In this document: positions 11,201 to 23,200 of the stretch, piece after piece
Layout: each line of letters starts with the position of its first letter
Position numbering within the stretch: position 1 is the first letter of the stretch
Assembly (NCBI GenBank): GCA_013398955.1
Contig: VWPU01001227.1
Coordinates: 248,001-312,000, forward strand
Length of the DNA stretch: 64,000 bases
Direction of reading: 5' to 3'
DNA from: Callaeas wilsoni
Taxonomy: Eukaryota; Chordata; Aves; Passeriformes; Callaeidae
Made by a program: the position numbers and the translations under genes
Notes under the pieces: generated by a model
Seen by the model: only the letters and a program-made list of their open reading frames with translations
The model's database searches: none
What the model was told of the DNA's origin: nothing

Positions 11201-14200
11201 CAGGGCTGCACCGTGCACACAACGGCTTCACGCTCCGCTGTGTTTCGCACCGATCACTGCGAAGAGAAGCGAATTCTGCCAAGCCCACCTGGATTTGTGG
11301 CCCATCAGGTGTAATACCCTCCTGCAGCACTCGCCTAAATTTGCCTGATGCAGCAGGAAAGCAACAAAGCCCTGGGAGCGCCCCCAGCTAATTTTGCACC
11401 GTGCTCTCAGAGAGGGAAGCGTTCCTCGCTGACCCCCGAAGGCAATCAGCTTATGCCCTGCAGCGTGCAGGTTGATATCCCGTGTAACTAAAGGGACTTA
11501 ATGACTTTGCATAAGCTTTAAGTCTAGCAGTATAACCTGCATTCCCAGCACTGGCTGCAGGAGCGTTTGATAGCGCTGGCTCTCATGTTAGTGTGACTAG
11601 CTGGCTCCTGCTGCCCCCTGAAACATGTTTTGTAGCTTCCTCGTGCTGTAGCATCCAAGGCTGGCCCCATTTTCCACCTGGGAGCACGAGTGCACCTCAA
11701 CCACCAGTGAGCAGCTTTAAAAACACCCAGCTGCTACCAGGCCACCTCTTAAAGAGCAAAGATTAATTTGGAAACTTAGGTTTCTTGGGAAACAGGAGCA
11801 GGTAACTCCTGAGCAGAGAACCAAACTTGTTTCAGCAGCACCTCTGAAGAATCTTGCTTTTTTCCTGGATCCCTGCGGGTTTTGTATCAGGTGCTACCAT
11901 GGGAAAGGTTCACCACTAAATAATCAGCAAAATAAAGATTTGAAGTGTGAACTTCTCTGGGTACTCTGGCACTGGTCGATAAGGAACACACCATTTACCC
12001 TGATGCACAAATTGCAGTTCAGTGTGGAGGCAGGAGACGTCTTGTTAGCAGAGAAGTGAAGAACTCAGAGGTTTTGGTGGAATCCTTTCAGAGAATGATT
12101 TCCCAGGCTAAAAACACAACATGTGTTGCATGTGTGCTCCAGATGATAATATGCCCTGCTTTCATTATACTGCAACCATGGCCTTGGCTGAGAAATACAA
12201 TGTCATTGCTAGAGAAGCCACTTTCCCTTGAAGTTCAAAGACTGCCACTACCCAAGATGGTTGCAGGCAAAAATCTGGCCGATTGTAAGAGCATCAGAAC
12301 TGTCGATTCCCTCCTCCTTTGGCAAGCAGCCCAGACAAAGGTTCCTACTGAGAGCTGTCAGCAGGATCAAGGGGTTCACTACAAGAAGGCAGTAGCTGTG
12401 TCTGCCCTCTTGGCTCCTTCATGGCTTGTGTCACTTGTGGATGGAAGTTGATCAAATACCCATCTTCATTCTCCAGTTCAACCCCACCCCACCTCCTTCT
12501 TGGCTGCAAAGCTGTGACTGCACAGATGAACTAATGAAAGCATAATCTTTGTTTTTCTGCCACGGAGGCCACTTTGTAAAAAGTTGCAGGAGAATTTGCA
12601 GGACTTAATGCAATTAAGTGAATAAGCCAATTCCTACCAGTGCTGGAATTCCTGTAGTGGTTTGTTGCAATGTGTGTGTGTGTGTGTATAGAGCTAATTT
12701 TCATCTCTCTTGCTACTCTGTCATGCAAGCTTGAGAAATTACATTGTTTTCTCTGGAAGTCTGTTTTGCACACATGTAAATTCACAGCATAAACCTGGGC
12801 TGTTACCTTTTTGGTCTCTTTCTCCACCTGTTTTTGTGTTTCAGTGATTCATTTTTATTCTAATAAGGGGTAGCAATGTACCCAAGACACAATAAACAGC
12901 TCAATTGCAGAATGCTCTTGGCAGCTGTAAATAATTTCCCTTGAATTTGGAGTCAAATCTTCCTGGGTTTATTCAGAAAGAATTGCTAGAGATTAACAGG
13001 ACATTTTTGTCTGAGAAAGAGCCATAGGATTCCATCCTGAGATAAAGAAAGCTCATGGTTCTGCTATTCCTGTTTGAAATCTGTTACATTTCATTAGTCT
13101 CTCTTTCTTGAGGAGTTGAAATGGAAAAATTGAGTGTATCATGTATCTGCAATGTTTAATATTAGTACAAAATCTATTTAGCAAAATTTTGAAGGTTCTT
13201 TGGAGGAATGAAGTTTTAGTGAAGTGTTAATCATTACAGTGACAAAAGACAACAAAGGTCAGGTGAAATTAGTATATTTTGAATTTCACAATTTTTTTCT
13301 AGGAGCCCTATAAATGTAGTTGGCTCCATAGCCCGCAGTGCACTGATACTCATATAAAATGTCCTTCCTTTTTTTTTTTCCTCTTTTTTTTTCTTTTTTT
13401 TTTTTTGTAGAATTTTTTTTATGAGCCTGAAGTAATAAAATTTAAAATTGCTCTCTGCAAATTCTTCCAGCTCTGTCCCTCATCACTGCAGACCTGCTAT
13501 GAACAAAACCCAGTGATTTTATTCCCTCCTGAGAGAGCACACAAAGTATCGGTGTCGAGCTGCAGCAAGGAGACCGTTTGGTGAAACCAGCCGCACAGCC
13601 TAAATTTCTTCTCCCCCCGCCCCCCTTCCTTTTGTTCAAACCCTGCTCCTCGTCGGGCTCGGTGTTGCACCTCGTCGGAAGGACAAGATCCTCCTCTGCT
13701 GGCCACGAGCAATACGGCACTGCAGGCAGGATGCCCTGCCCGCACTGCCCCGCCTGCACTGCCCCGCCTGCACTTGCCCCTGCCCGCACTGCCCCTGCCT
13801 TCACTGCCCCTGCCCGCACTGCCCCTGCCAGCACTGCCCCTGCCTGCGCTGCCCCTGCCCGCACTGCCCCTGCCTGCGCTCCCTCCTGCAGCCCCCTCCC
13901 GGACCCCCGCCCTGTGCACCCCTCCCGACAGCCTCTGTGTCCGCATCTAACATCCTGCATCCCACGGCCTGTCCTGGAGCGGAGGAGGGGAGAGCTCCAG
14001 CACATGGGAGGGAAGGAGTGAGCTCTTCCTCCTCCTCTGCTGCACGCCAACACGGCAAGCTTCGCACCATGAGTTAAAAAGCTAAATTTGGCCCTGTGCT
14101 GGCTAGCAGGGGTGAAAGAGCTTCAAAACCAGTGTGGTCCAGTGAGTGGTCCAGCGGACCTTAGTAAGGAGGAGAAAACTCTCCATGATGAGAAGTCAAC

Positions 14201-17200
14201 TCTGCCAGAGGTTTTGTCCCCTGTGGCTCTGCTGCTGCAGCTTGTCACAGGCACACGAGGAGGGAGAGAGAGCTGCAGCACAAAACGAGATACAGGAGAT
14301 ACAGTAAAGATTGTGTTTAACTCCTGGACTCTCTATGCTGGGTGCTCCAAAAGCTTTTGATCCCAGTAACATTTATGCTGTGGCAGCAGACAGAGGCTTT
14401 CATCCAAAAGCAGGAATCACAATGTGGCACTCAGCCACCAAGCCATTGCCTACTCTGAAGGATGATACGGTAAACCTGCACATTGCTGAGGGCACCACTT
14501 TATTGCAAGAGGGAGTTTAGGGTACCTGCCCTTTTGCGGTCAGCTCTGCCCGTGTTTGGACAGAGGGGCAGGTGGATAACCTGGAAAAGAAAGTAGTGCA
14601 GCACAGTGCAACATCTCTCATCTTTCCTATTTCCTTGGGGTATGAGCATTGTGACACTATCTCCACCTTACAGCTGGGGAAACTGAGGCACAGAACAGCC
14701 TGGTGCACCTCACTCAGCCTGGGCTGAAACCCTCTGGCATTCCCTGGGGTGCCAAGGGCTGCCCTGAGAGCAGGCGCAAGCTCACTAAGTCAAACCTTTC
14801 AGACCTAAACCCTTTCCAACCCCATGTGGCAAACACCATGACAGGGCAGCACAGAGAGCTGGAGGGGGAGATGAAATGTTTCTTGCATCATCCTGCTCCC
14901 AATGCTTTTTTCTTGTTCTTTGTTTCATCTGTTCCTCCAAAAGAAAGGAGTAGACTTGCAGGGTTTGTTTTGGTCTGTGTTTATGGATGAATGCTACCAC
15001 TAATTGTAAATGGAGCAATTAGACCTTTGCTTTATTTAGTCTCCGTTGGGGTCTGGCAAAGGATCTGATGAATGCTGTACCTGCACTCAAGAAACACATA
15101 CACCAAGGACAGAGCTTTTACAGCCTTCTCATTTACCATCATCTCCGCACTCATTCAGGAGGGGCAATTGTGTGAGGATGTGTGTCCTTCCAGCTGCAAA
15201 GGATTTAGTTCTGCATGTGTGTGGCTCACTCAAATGCACCTGGGAAGGGGCTCTGCTGAGTGGTTCAGGGGACATTGCTCTCATTGAAGTCAGTGGGGAA
15301 GGGGAGAGCTGGAGTGTCTGTTCTCCCTGGCTCAAACACAAGAGGGATGCAAACGTGCCTGAAGCAAAAGCTCATTTATATATTCCAGATAATATTCACA
15401 AACGTGAATTCTGAGCTTTTTATTTTGTCCTGTTTCTTATTCATTGCTTCTGATTCATTTGTTCTTAGTCTCAGCCAGCATTATCTGAGAATGTCTTTCT
15501 TCTACATATAGTGTGTGACTAAATAGGGCATATATTTACAGTTAGTTGTATCTGTAGCAATGCATAGGTGCACATAATAATTGCGTGTGTATGTATGCTG
15601 TCCTTACTATGTGTGTTAAATTGTTTGGAAATACATTTTATTCCCTAAAATCATGTGAGGGAGGAAGAATAGCAGCTTCAAATCTCCTTTACACTCACTG
15701 TTAGCATGTGTATCCTCGCTGCAGGCGGGTAATCCTGTCCGCAGCTGGGATTTAGAGCAAGAGGGAAAGCAAACGGAAATTGTCACACTGGGTATGTGTC
15801 CTGGTGTAGAGTCAGTGCCTTTCCTTTCAGACAAACCTCACTCACACTCTTCAAAGGCTGAGAGCTGTTTTCCGTCTTCTTCTGTTCCCTTTTGTTGCTT
15901 GCCCTTGATCATGAGCCAAACAGGAAAGGCTGGAGCCCCACGTTGGAGGTGGGATACATGGCATTTCCTCCTGGAAAGTGCCAGAAATATTCTCTTGCAT
16001 CCAAAGATTGTTGACAGCCTTCCAGCTCAGGGGTCCAGATCCCACTGGGTGCACCAGGTGTAGGGTCCTGGGGCATGGTGCACTGCCCAACATCCACTCT
16101 GCCATGCTCGGGCACCTCCCAGCCTCCAGCTTTGGCAGCCACCTGGAGCGTGGCCTTTGTTAGCATCTCAGAGAAGTTGGACAAATAGCCAGTGTGCCAT
16201 CGCCTCATAAGCAAAGAGACAATTTAACTCTTTCAGGTCAGGTTTGCTCCAAATCAGACCAGCCCAGCAGCTTAGGCCATATGCTTGGAAAAGCCACACC
16301 TCTCCCATGGGTTGTTGACGTTTTGTCACTCTTTTCAAAGAGCTCTTAAAATCTAGGTCAGTTAGCTCCAAAGTGGGGAACAGCCTTATCAGGATGTCCA
16401 GCACTAGGGGCAAACAGAATCTTTGTTCTGTAAGCAAAGCTTTGCGTTGCCTTTTGTTTTTTTAGAAACTGACTCTCTGACCTTTATTATCTCATGCAGG
16501 CTTCCCACTTTTCTTTCTGGGCCAACATGATGAAAGGTGAGTGGTTTCAGTTTCTTCATTTTAACTTCCCCATGCCACAAAACTGAAAGACTAGCAACTT
16601 GATTCATCAAGACCCTTTGCTGGTGCTCAGTGCTGAATTATATTAACTCCATGGAGAGCCTTGCTGAGCTTAAAATATGGCCTATGATCAAATAGCAAGT
16701 CTGTTTGACTTTGGACAAGTAATATGGTGAGTGCTTTCAGACCTCCACATGAGCTGTATGTCAGTGCAGGAGACAATGCTGCACCATGTCCCAGCCAGGA
16801 GTGTGTCTGACACACTGGAGCCCAAAACAGAGGTACAGCAGCAGTACCAATGTGCAGCTGATCACAGGGTTCTCCTGGACCACACCTGGAACTTTCAGTT
16901 CTGTCCCAAGCCAGGACTTTTCTGCCACTCTCTGCCTTCAGGTGCTTTGGGGACCTGTGGGTGACACAGTGGGCCATGGTCTGGAGCAGAGGTCATGGTG
17001 CTGGGCTGCAAACCTCACAGAAGGATAAGCAAAGAGCCTAGTTGGGGATGAAAACTGGAGGTCAAATAAATGAAAGCTGACTTTCCTTTGCAGCATGCAA
17101 CTAACTGTGGAACTTATTTCTGCAAGGCTTTGTCCTAAATGCAGGAAGATTGAAAAACAAGCCCATGCAAGTAAAAAATCATTAAAGGCTATGTCGCATT

Positions 17201-20200
17201 AAGATGTTGATAAGGGAAAAGCTGTGATGAATATTGTGTGAGGATGTGTAGGATGTGTGAGGATTTGTATATCCTTTCACAGCCTATGTGGTCCATGTAG
17301 AAGATTATGGTTTTATTGCTAAGTTTAGTATTTTTGCAGGTAAGCCCTGCTCTTTCTTTTCTTGATTTCAATGGCTCTTAGACCTGAGTTTATAATGCAT
17401 AGCTAATGACATATTACAATAATTTTGCTCATTTTTCTGCAAAAAAATAAGGTGGATTTTAGTATGCATTCATTATTCATGTTCATTCCTCTTCATTCCA
17501 ATGGCATTTTGGCTTTCAGGTCAAACCAGAAACCTTGTCGCGCATACAGCAGTGCCCAAATCAATGTTGCTGTTCTAACAACATGTGTGTAGAAAACAAA
17601 TTTCCAAATAATTTTTGTGTCTGAGCTCAGTATTTGGGTTCTGCAAATATTTGGCCACAATCATGCACTTGATTCAGGGTTTACACATCTGTTTACACAG
17701 CCTTGTGCAAACTGGTTGATCTGCCTTTTGATGGTAGCTTATCCCTTGCACAATTTCTTAATTCATTCTCTGCCTGACGGGGCATGGTCCTTACATCTGT
17801 CCCTCCACTGTTCCTACACTCTCCTACTCCCCATCCCCCTTAAAGTCTCCACTCCTTCAGCCATCACGGTCCCCCTTCACCCTGCACCCATCCCTCTGAG
17901 GAAAAAAGTGCTGCAAAACTGCTTTTAAGTAACAGCCACAAAACTATTTGAAAGGCTTTCTGGCTTTGTTGTTAGCTGGTCTCCCTTCTTTCTGAAGCTG
18001 CAGATACTCCCAGCCACAGCCCGCTTGGAAGGGAGGAAATACTGTGAGGTCTCATCTCTGCACAAGTAAATGGGGAATATCTCATTATTTAAAATACAGT
18101 CAGCATTTCAGCCTCATAAAAATAACACTGCAATAATCTCAGAGCTGGGGACAAAAAGTATTTAGGGGGGTGGTAGGAAAACTCATCCTGCTTAAATTAG
18201 GCCAGATTTCAGTCAGTCTCCGGAGGTTCAGAGAGCTTGAATAAATGCTGGGTACTTTCTGGCGCTCTTGATGTGTGTTGGCAATAGGCTTTAACTCTGC
18301 ACATCACTCATCTTGACAACTGCAGTCCAACAAAGTTACCTCGCAATTCAGGTCACCCGATGGCATCCTAATGCATCACTTTCCCACTTGGAACATTAGT
18401 CATCACTTGATCCAGGGAAGGTTTTGAAAACAGTGTGACTGTCGGCATTGGGATATCTGTTCTCTCCGTAACAGAGAGCCCGTGTAAGCTAATGAACAAG
18501 GGGATATTGATCAGAAATCCATTGCTTGATTGACGGCTCTTGGCAATGTGAAAAACTGCAGATGAAAGCTTGCGCAGTTTAAAAGATCACCCAGACCTCA
18601 AAGCTGATTTGAAGCTTTAAAAGTCAATCTCTGTCTATCAATTATGGGGGGATTTTTTGTACTACACAGAGGAAAGTTATTCTTTGAAAATTTGCATGCA
18701 GGATGTCTAATTTAATTTCATGTAATAGTCACATTTCAGTGACAAATGTCAGATCACTGCTTTTTTTAAGCATGTTAAGGTTTTCCAGCACTTACAAAGA
18801 ACGAACGCTCTGATTTAGTAATATGTTTAAATCAACCAGTGTATCAGACTTTGTGATTTAATTATGTGCTCAGATAAAAAAAAGTGTTGTTTTTGCTTTA
18901 CTAAACCTATGGCTTGTTATGAATAATTTAAAAAATTGGAATGGGAGCACTCCTTAAATAAGAGATGTGGAAGCCAAATAGTTATTTAGTGTCAAAGCAA
19001 TGATAAATAAGAAGACATCTTTTAGTTTGATATCATATGCCCCAGTGAGCGTTTTCTGGTCTTTGTTTTTCACGGCTTCATGCAGCTGGAGATGACATGG
19101 GATAGCTGGGAGATGGGAAACATCACTCATGTGATCTGTAAGAGCTATGTCTCTTTCTCAGCTTCATAAAGAGGGATGGCAATGGGGAAAGCAGGGACAC
19201 TGGTCATTTCTCAGATCTGTTGCGTTCTTCCGTCACCTTGGCTGGTCTCCTGGCCGGTAGCCTCAGCTTCCTGACTCCCATATCCACATGGAGGCCAGGG
19301 TATCCAAAAGGGTTTGCTGATGTCTTCTGAGCCCTTTCCACATGTGCCCTTAGCTCCATGCCTTGGCATTAAATTTCTTGAAATGGTAATTGACAGCCTT
19401 TGAGGGGGTTGCTCAGGGTTGCCCGCTTTTCCTCAGCCCTGGCTACCTGAAGTTGCCCTCTTCAAGGGCTACTGGGTGCCAAACTGGCCTCAGGTGTGCA
19501 ATCCTGTCTCAAAACTGCCCCATCAGTGCACATGGGGTGCTGTGCCCCGCAACCTCTCGGAGCCACCAGTAGCACATGTTGCAAAACGTTAATTACATGT
19601 TGGCCATCTTGTTTACAGAAGAGCTGCACTTAAAAATAGTTCATAACATGTCAAGTAATTACATAAATGTTGTTAATAAAGGATTAATCTTTTGCTGAGA
19701 AATTATGCCAAACAAAAGTGACAGTAGCATCATTTCTTAACAACACACACCAAGCAGTTGGTTGAAAAACCAGGGTAGATGCTTCTACAATGGCTTAGCT
19801 ATTTATGCTCATTCAGGACACTTATTTTTCCTCTGTTGAATCAGGAGAGTCCTCACCAGCCTCTGTAAAGCATGCTGGCATATTTGCAGTGTGCCTTTCG
19901 CAGCCGTCACTCCCCTGTTCATCCTTCCTAACTTTCAGCAGGTATATTTTTTCTGTAAAAAGGGATACCCCCATCCTTCAGAAAGCATCAGTGGAATAAA
20001 AGCCAGCATGTCCCTCTAAGATTCTGAAAATAAACAGGGGATACAAAATCAGACTACTTCAGACAGTTCCCTCAACCTCAAGTCGTTTGCAAAATCTCCT
20101 CTCCAACAAAGTGAACTTGGAGGCTGCATTTCAGGCAAAACTTCCTTTTTGTTTTTCTTCCTTAACTACATCACATTAAATTTAATTTTTTTCAGTGTAG

Positions 20201-23200
20201 ACAATGTTCTTATCTTTCAGCAAGATCCTTCTGTTCCTCAGCAAGGCATAGACTTCTGCAACACTTGCACATAGTCGAAACTAGGCTCCTGTGGAAATAA
20301 TGAGCTGAGGAAAAGGAGTCTTGACTTGACATAGCAATAAATGAGGTGAAACTTTCCTCTATTTTTTTTTTTTTTTTGTGAGAAACGAGAGTTGGCATGT
20401 AGGAAAAAAAAAGAAGGAAAAAAGATGGCTCTATTTTAATATGAAATATAAAACACCCATTGTACAAACGTGGAATTTCTTTCTTTTTTTCAGAAGCAAA
20501 GAAAGAATAAAGATAAAGGCTGCAAGCGAATGAATGAGGAGAGAAAACTAAGATAATGCAGTCGATAATCAGTTCAAGGCAGAGCATTATCCATGGGGCC
20601 ATCGGTCCAGCCCTAGGGGAGAGCTTTTTAGAATGTCTCTGTACGTAGCTTAGCTTTGCTCATTACCATAGCTTGTCTTTGAAACACTGGAGTGGCTTCC
20701 ACTGGCAAGAGCCGTACCTGTGCAAGAGCCGCCAGCCCACTTTGATCAGCCAAGCCCCCCGGCACGGCTGGCGAAGCCGCACGTCCGCGGGCTCTGTGAG
20801 GACACCGGCTCCTGTGGGCCACGGGCTGGCAGAGGCACGATGGGCTCCTCAGCACGCATCTGCAGTGCCAAGCCCTCGCTCCTCAAAGGCTGTTTTGTGG
20901 GTGAGAAGTCACAAAGTCGTGCAGGTGCCTCGGGCCCTCCGTCTTCCCTGTCCTGTCCCCGCACACAGCAGGGCCCCTGTTCTGGGGAGGGCCCTGCCTC
21001 ATCCTGCAGCAGCCCTGGTGATGGTCAGCAAAGCAATTGGACAAAGAAAACCCCCTCTTGCAGGAACCTGAACCTCCTTTTGTCACTGTGCTGCTACCAG
21101 CCTCAGCATCTGCCCCAGCTGTGGTGCCACAAGGGAGGCTCCTTATGCCTTTGCCTGGAGAGCCCTGGCCTGCATCCCCTCTGGGGCATCCTGGCTGTCA
21201 TCACAGGAGTCAGCTGGGCAGCCGGAGCCCTGTGCCCTGCAGAAGCATCGGCGAGGGCAGCACTGGGGCCAGCTGTGCTCAGGGTGGTCATGCTGGGCAC
21301 TAGGTGAGCTCTGCCTATACCAAGGAAGAGCGGAACAGCAACTTTGGTCCTCAAGATGGTCTCTAAACCCACTGACATCCCAAATGAGCTGAAAGGGAAA
21401 AGTACTGTCCATCTGAGGGAATAACTTCTTTCATAACTTTTCTCCTTCCAGTTTTAATTCCTCTGTTCTTTCATTCTCCTCTCACCCCTCCCTGCAGATG
21501 ACGCTGATGACTACGAGGATTACTACGACTACACAGAACCGGAGCAGGACACCGACCTGCAGCAGGAGCCCTGGGAGGAAGTTAACTGGTTCGAGGCATC
21601 TTTAGGTGACGGATTGGCCATCAAAGGTACCTCTCAGGGGTGGGCAGGAAGGCAAGGAAGGGGTAAAATCCCAACCCTGTGCTTGAAGCGTGAGTGTGGC
21701 AGGCCTGGCTGCCAGCCTGCTCTCGAAATGCCTGCATCAAAGGGATGAGTTAGGAGGATCATTTGCAGTGTTCTTCTTTGTATTTCTCTTGTAAGGATCC
21801 TGTGTTTTATCTCCAGGTTTCACAGGATGGATTCTGATCATGCAGAACATTTCTGATTGCTACTACAAAAAAGCACGGGCTTATTTGTCTATAGACACTG
21901 TTAAATGTAATTGCTGTTTTCATGGGATATATGTTCTGTATTTATGCTAGGAACCAAATGTAGAGCAGGTTTCTTTTTTTTTTCTTCTTTTATCAGTTGC
22001 AGGGGTTTTATTTCCTTTTCTTTTTTTGTTTTGCCAAATTTCAGGAGAACAGGAAAGGATCCTTGAGTTTGCTCAGGGGACTCAAAAGGAGAGGCAGGGA
22101 AGTTGCCTGTAACATTCTCCAAGTTATCCCCTGGTACAAGGCAAGCAGAGCTGACTTTTGGCTGTCTCCAATACCAATTGCTCCTGGCAGCCTGGACTGC
22201 AGTGGAGATGTTGAGCACAGTGCAAGGACTAGCACAGGAGTGACTTTCAGCAAGTGCCAGCTCCCTCGAAGCAACAGCCACCCAGGGGAATGGTAGAGTC
22301 TAATGGTAGTGGATGGCTTTTCCAGGGGATATCTAATGCTTTGTTCCAAACAGGACAATGCCAAATCCACATCCCTCCAGACTAAGTGCATGAAGGCAGA
22401 CAGTCAGAGGCAGTGCCACAGAGGCAAATCTATCTCTGATCAAAGGAAGGGACTTGCCCCGTTACAGTTCTGTAGTAGAGCAAAGGGAGTAGAGGATCTC
22501 CAGACTCAAAGCCATGAGCCATTGCAGCTTGGAATAAACTCTGCAGCAACTCATACTGCTCCTGTGGCTGCTGAGCTGATGCATAAGCACAGCACTTGTT
22601 ACACACAATGCTGTGCCCAGGAAGACAGACTCCTGCAGCCACAAAATGCAAGAAGAAAAAGCAAGTGATGAAGGTTGAGAGGCTGAGAGCTCTCCATCCT
22701 TACCTCTGCAGACCCATGCTTCTCCAACCCCTGCAAGAATGGTGGTATATGTGAAGCCAAAGGAAGTGACTTCAGCTGTCACTGCCCCGAGCCATACGGC
22801 GGGACTACATGTGAAAAAGGTAATGGCTCTTTTGCTAACCTACACTCCTTATTTTGGCAGTTAATGCTAATTTTGCAACTTTATAAACCCATTGTTTGCT
22901 GAGCTGAGTGTTCTGACAACCCACAGCAGTCATGTCCATAGTTCTTAGGACCTCATCCAGGCCAAAGTCTGTCTAAATAGCATCCAGTAAAATAGACTTC
23001 AGGAGTGCAGAGAGTCCTCCTCTATGCCCTGCAAGGTGGGCAGTGGGGAGCTGCTCATTGGTACCACAGATGTTTTGCCAGAGGTACTGTGAACAAGAAG
23101 TGAGATTACAAGTCCACACCTGCCAAATGAAAGCTTCCTTGGAGCATCAAGGGAAGGCATCTTCCCATGATCCCTGCAAGAGCACAGCTCTTATTCACAC

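Larger units (their letters stand above)
8233..21497 (+). other. Putative large 5' intron(s) of HABP2
   Basis: About 13 kb lies between the candidate signal exon and the first secure exon. It contains a CR1 fragment (8509-8740), a TG microsatellite (12671-12687), a poly-T tract (13363-13407), a GC-rich minisatellite (13742-13880), a MIR-like fragment (14664-14735) and a GC-rich patch (20690-21310). A short exon with phase 0 in and phase 1 out, equivalent to the human segment around a Asp-Pro-Asp-Trp-Thr-Pro motif, should be here, but no convincing match was found by eye. Nothing else gene-like was recognised. Confidence 0.5.

Noticed and set aside
13305..13362. Possible HABP2 exon 2 after a tttttttctag acceptor, with phase 0 in and 1 out
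   Set aside because: The length fits, but the donor (gtcctt) is poor and the 19-residue translation has no resemblance to the expected acidic segment.
13742..13880. Possible CRISPR-like array of short repeats
   Set aside because: Copies are directly adjacent with no unique spacers, and the genome is a vertebrate. It is a minisatellite.
13442..14070. Overlapping open frames of 89 to 203 codons on both strands
   Set aside because: They run through the 15-bp minisatellite, whose unit is divisible by three, so all frames stay open. The translations are simple repeats.
20720..21307. 195-codon plus-strand frame just before the first secure HABP2 exon
   Set aside because: GC-rich composition keeps several frames open on both strands, and the translation has no domain or splice logic linking it to HABP2.
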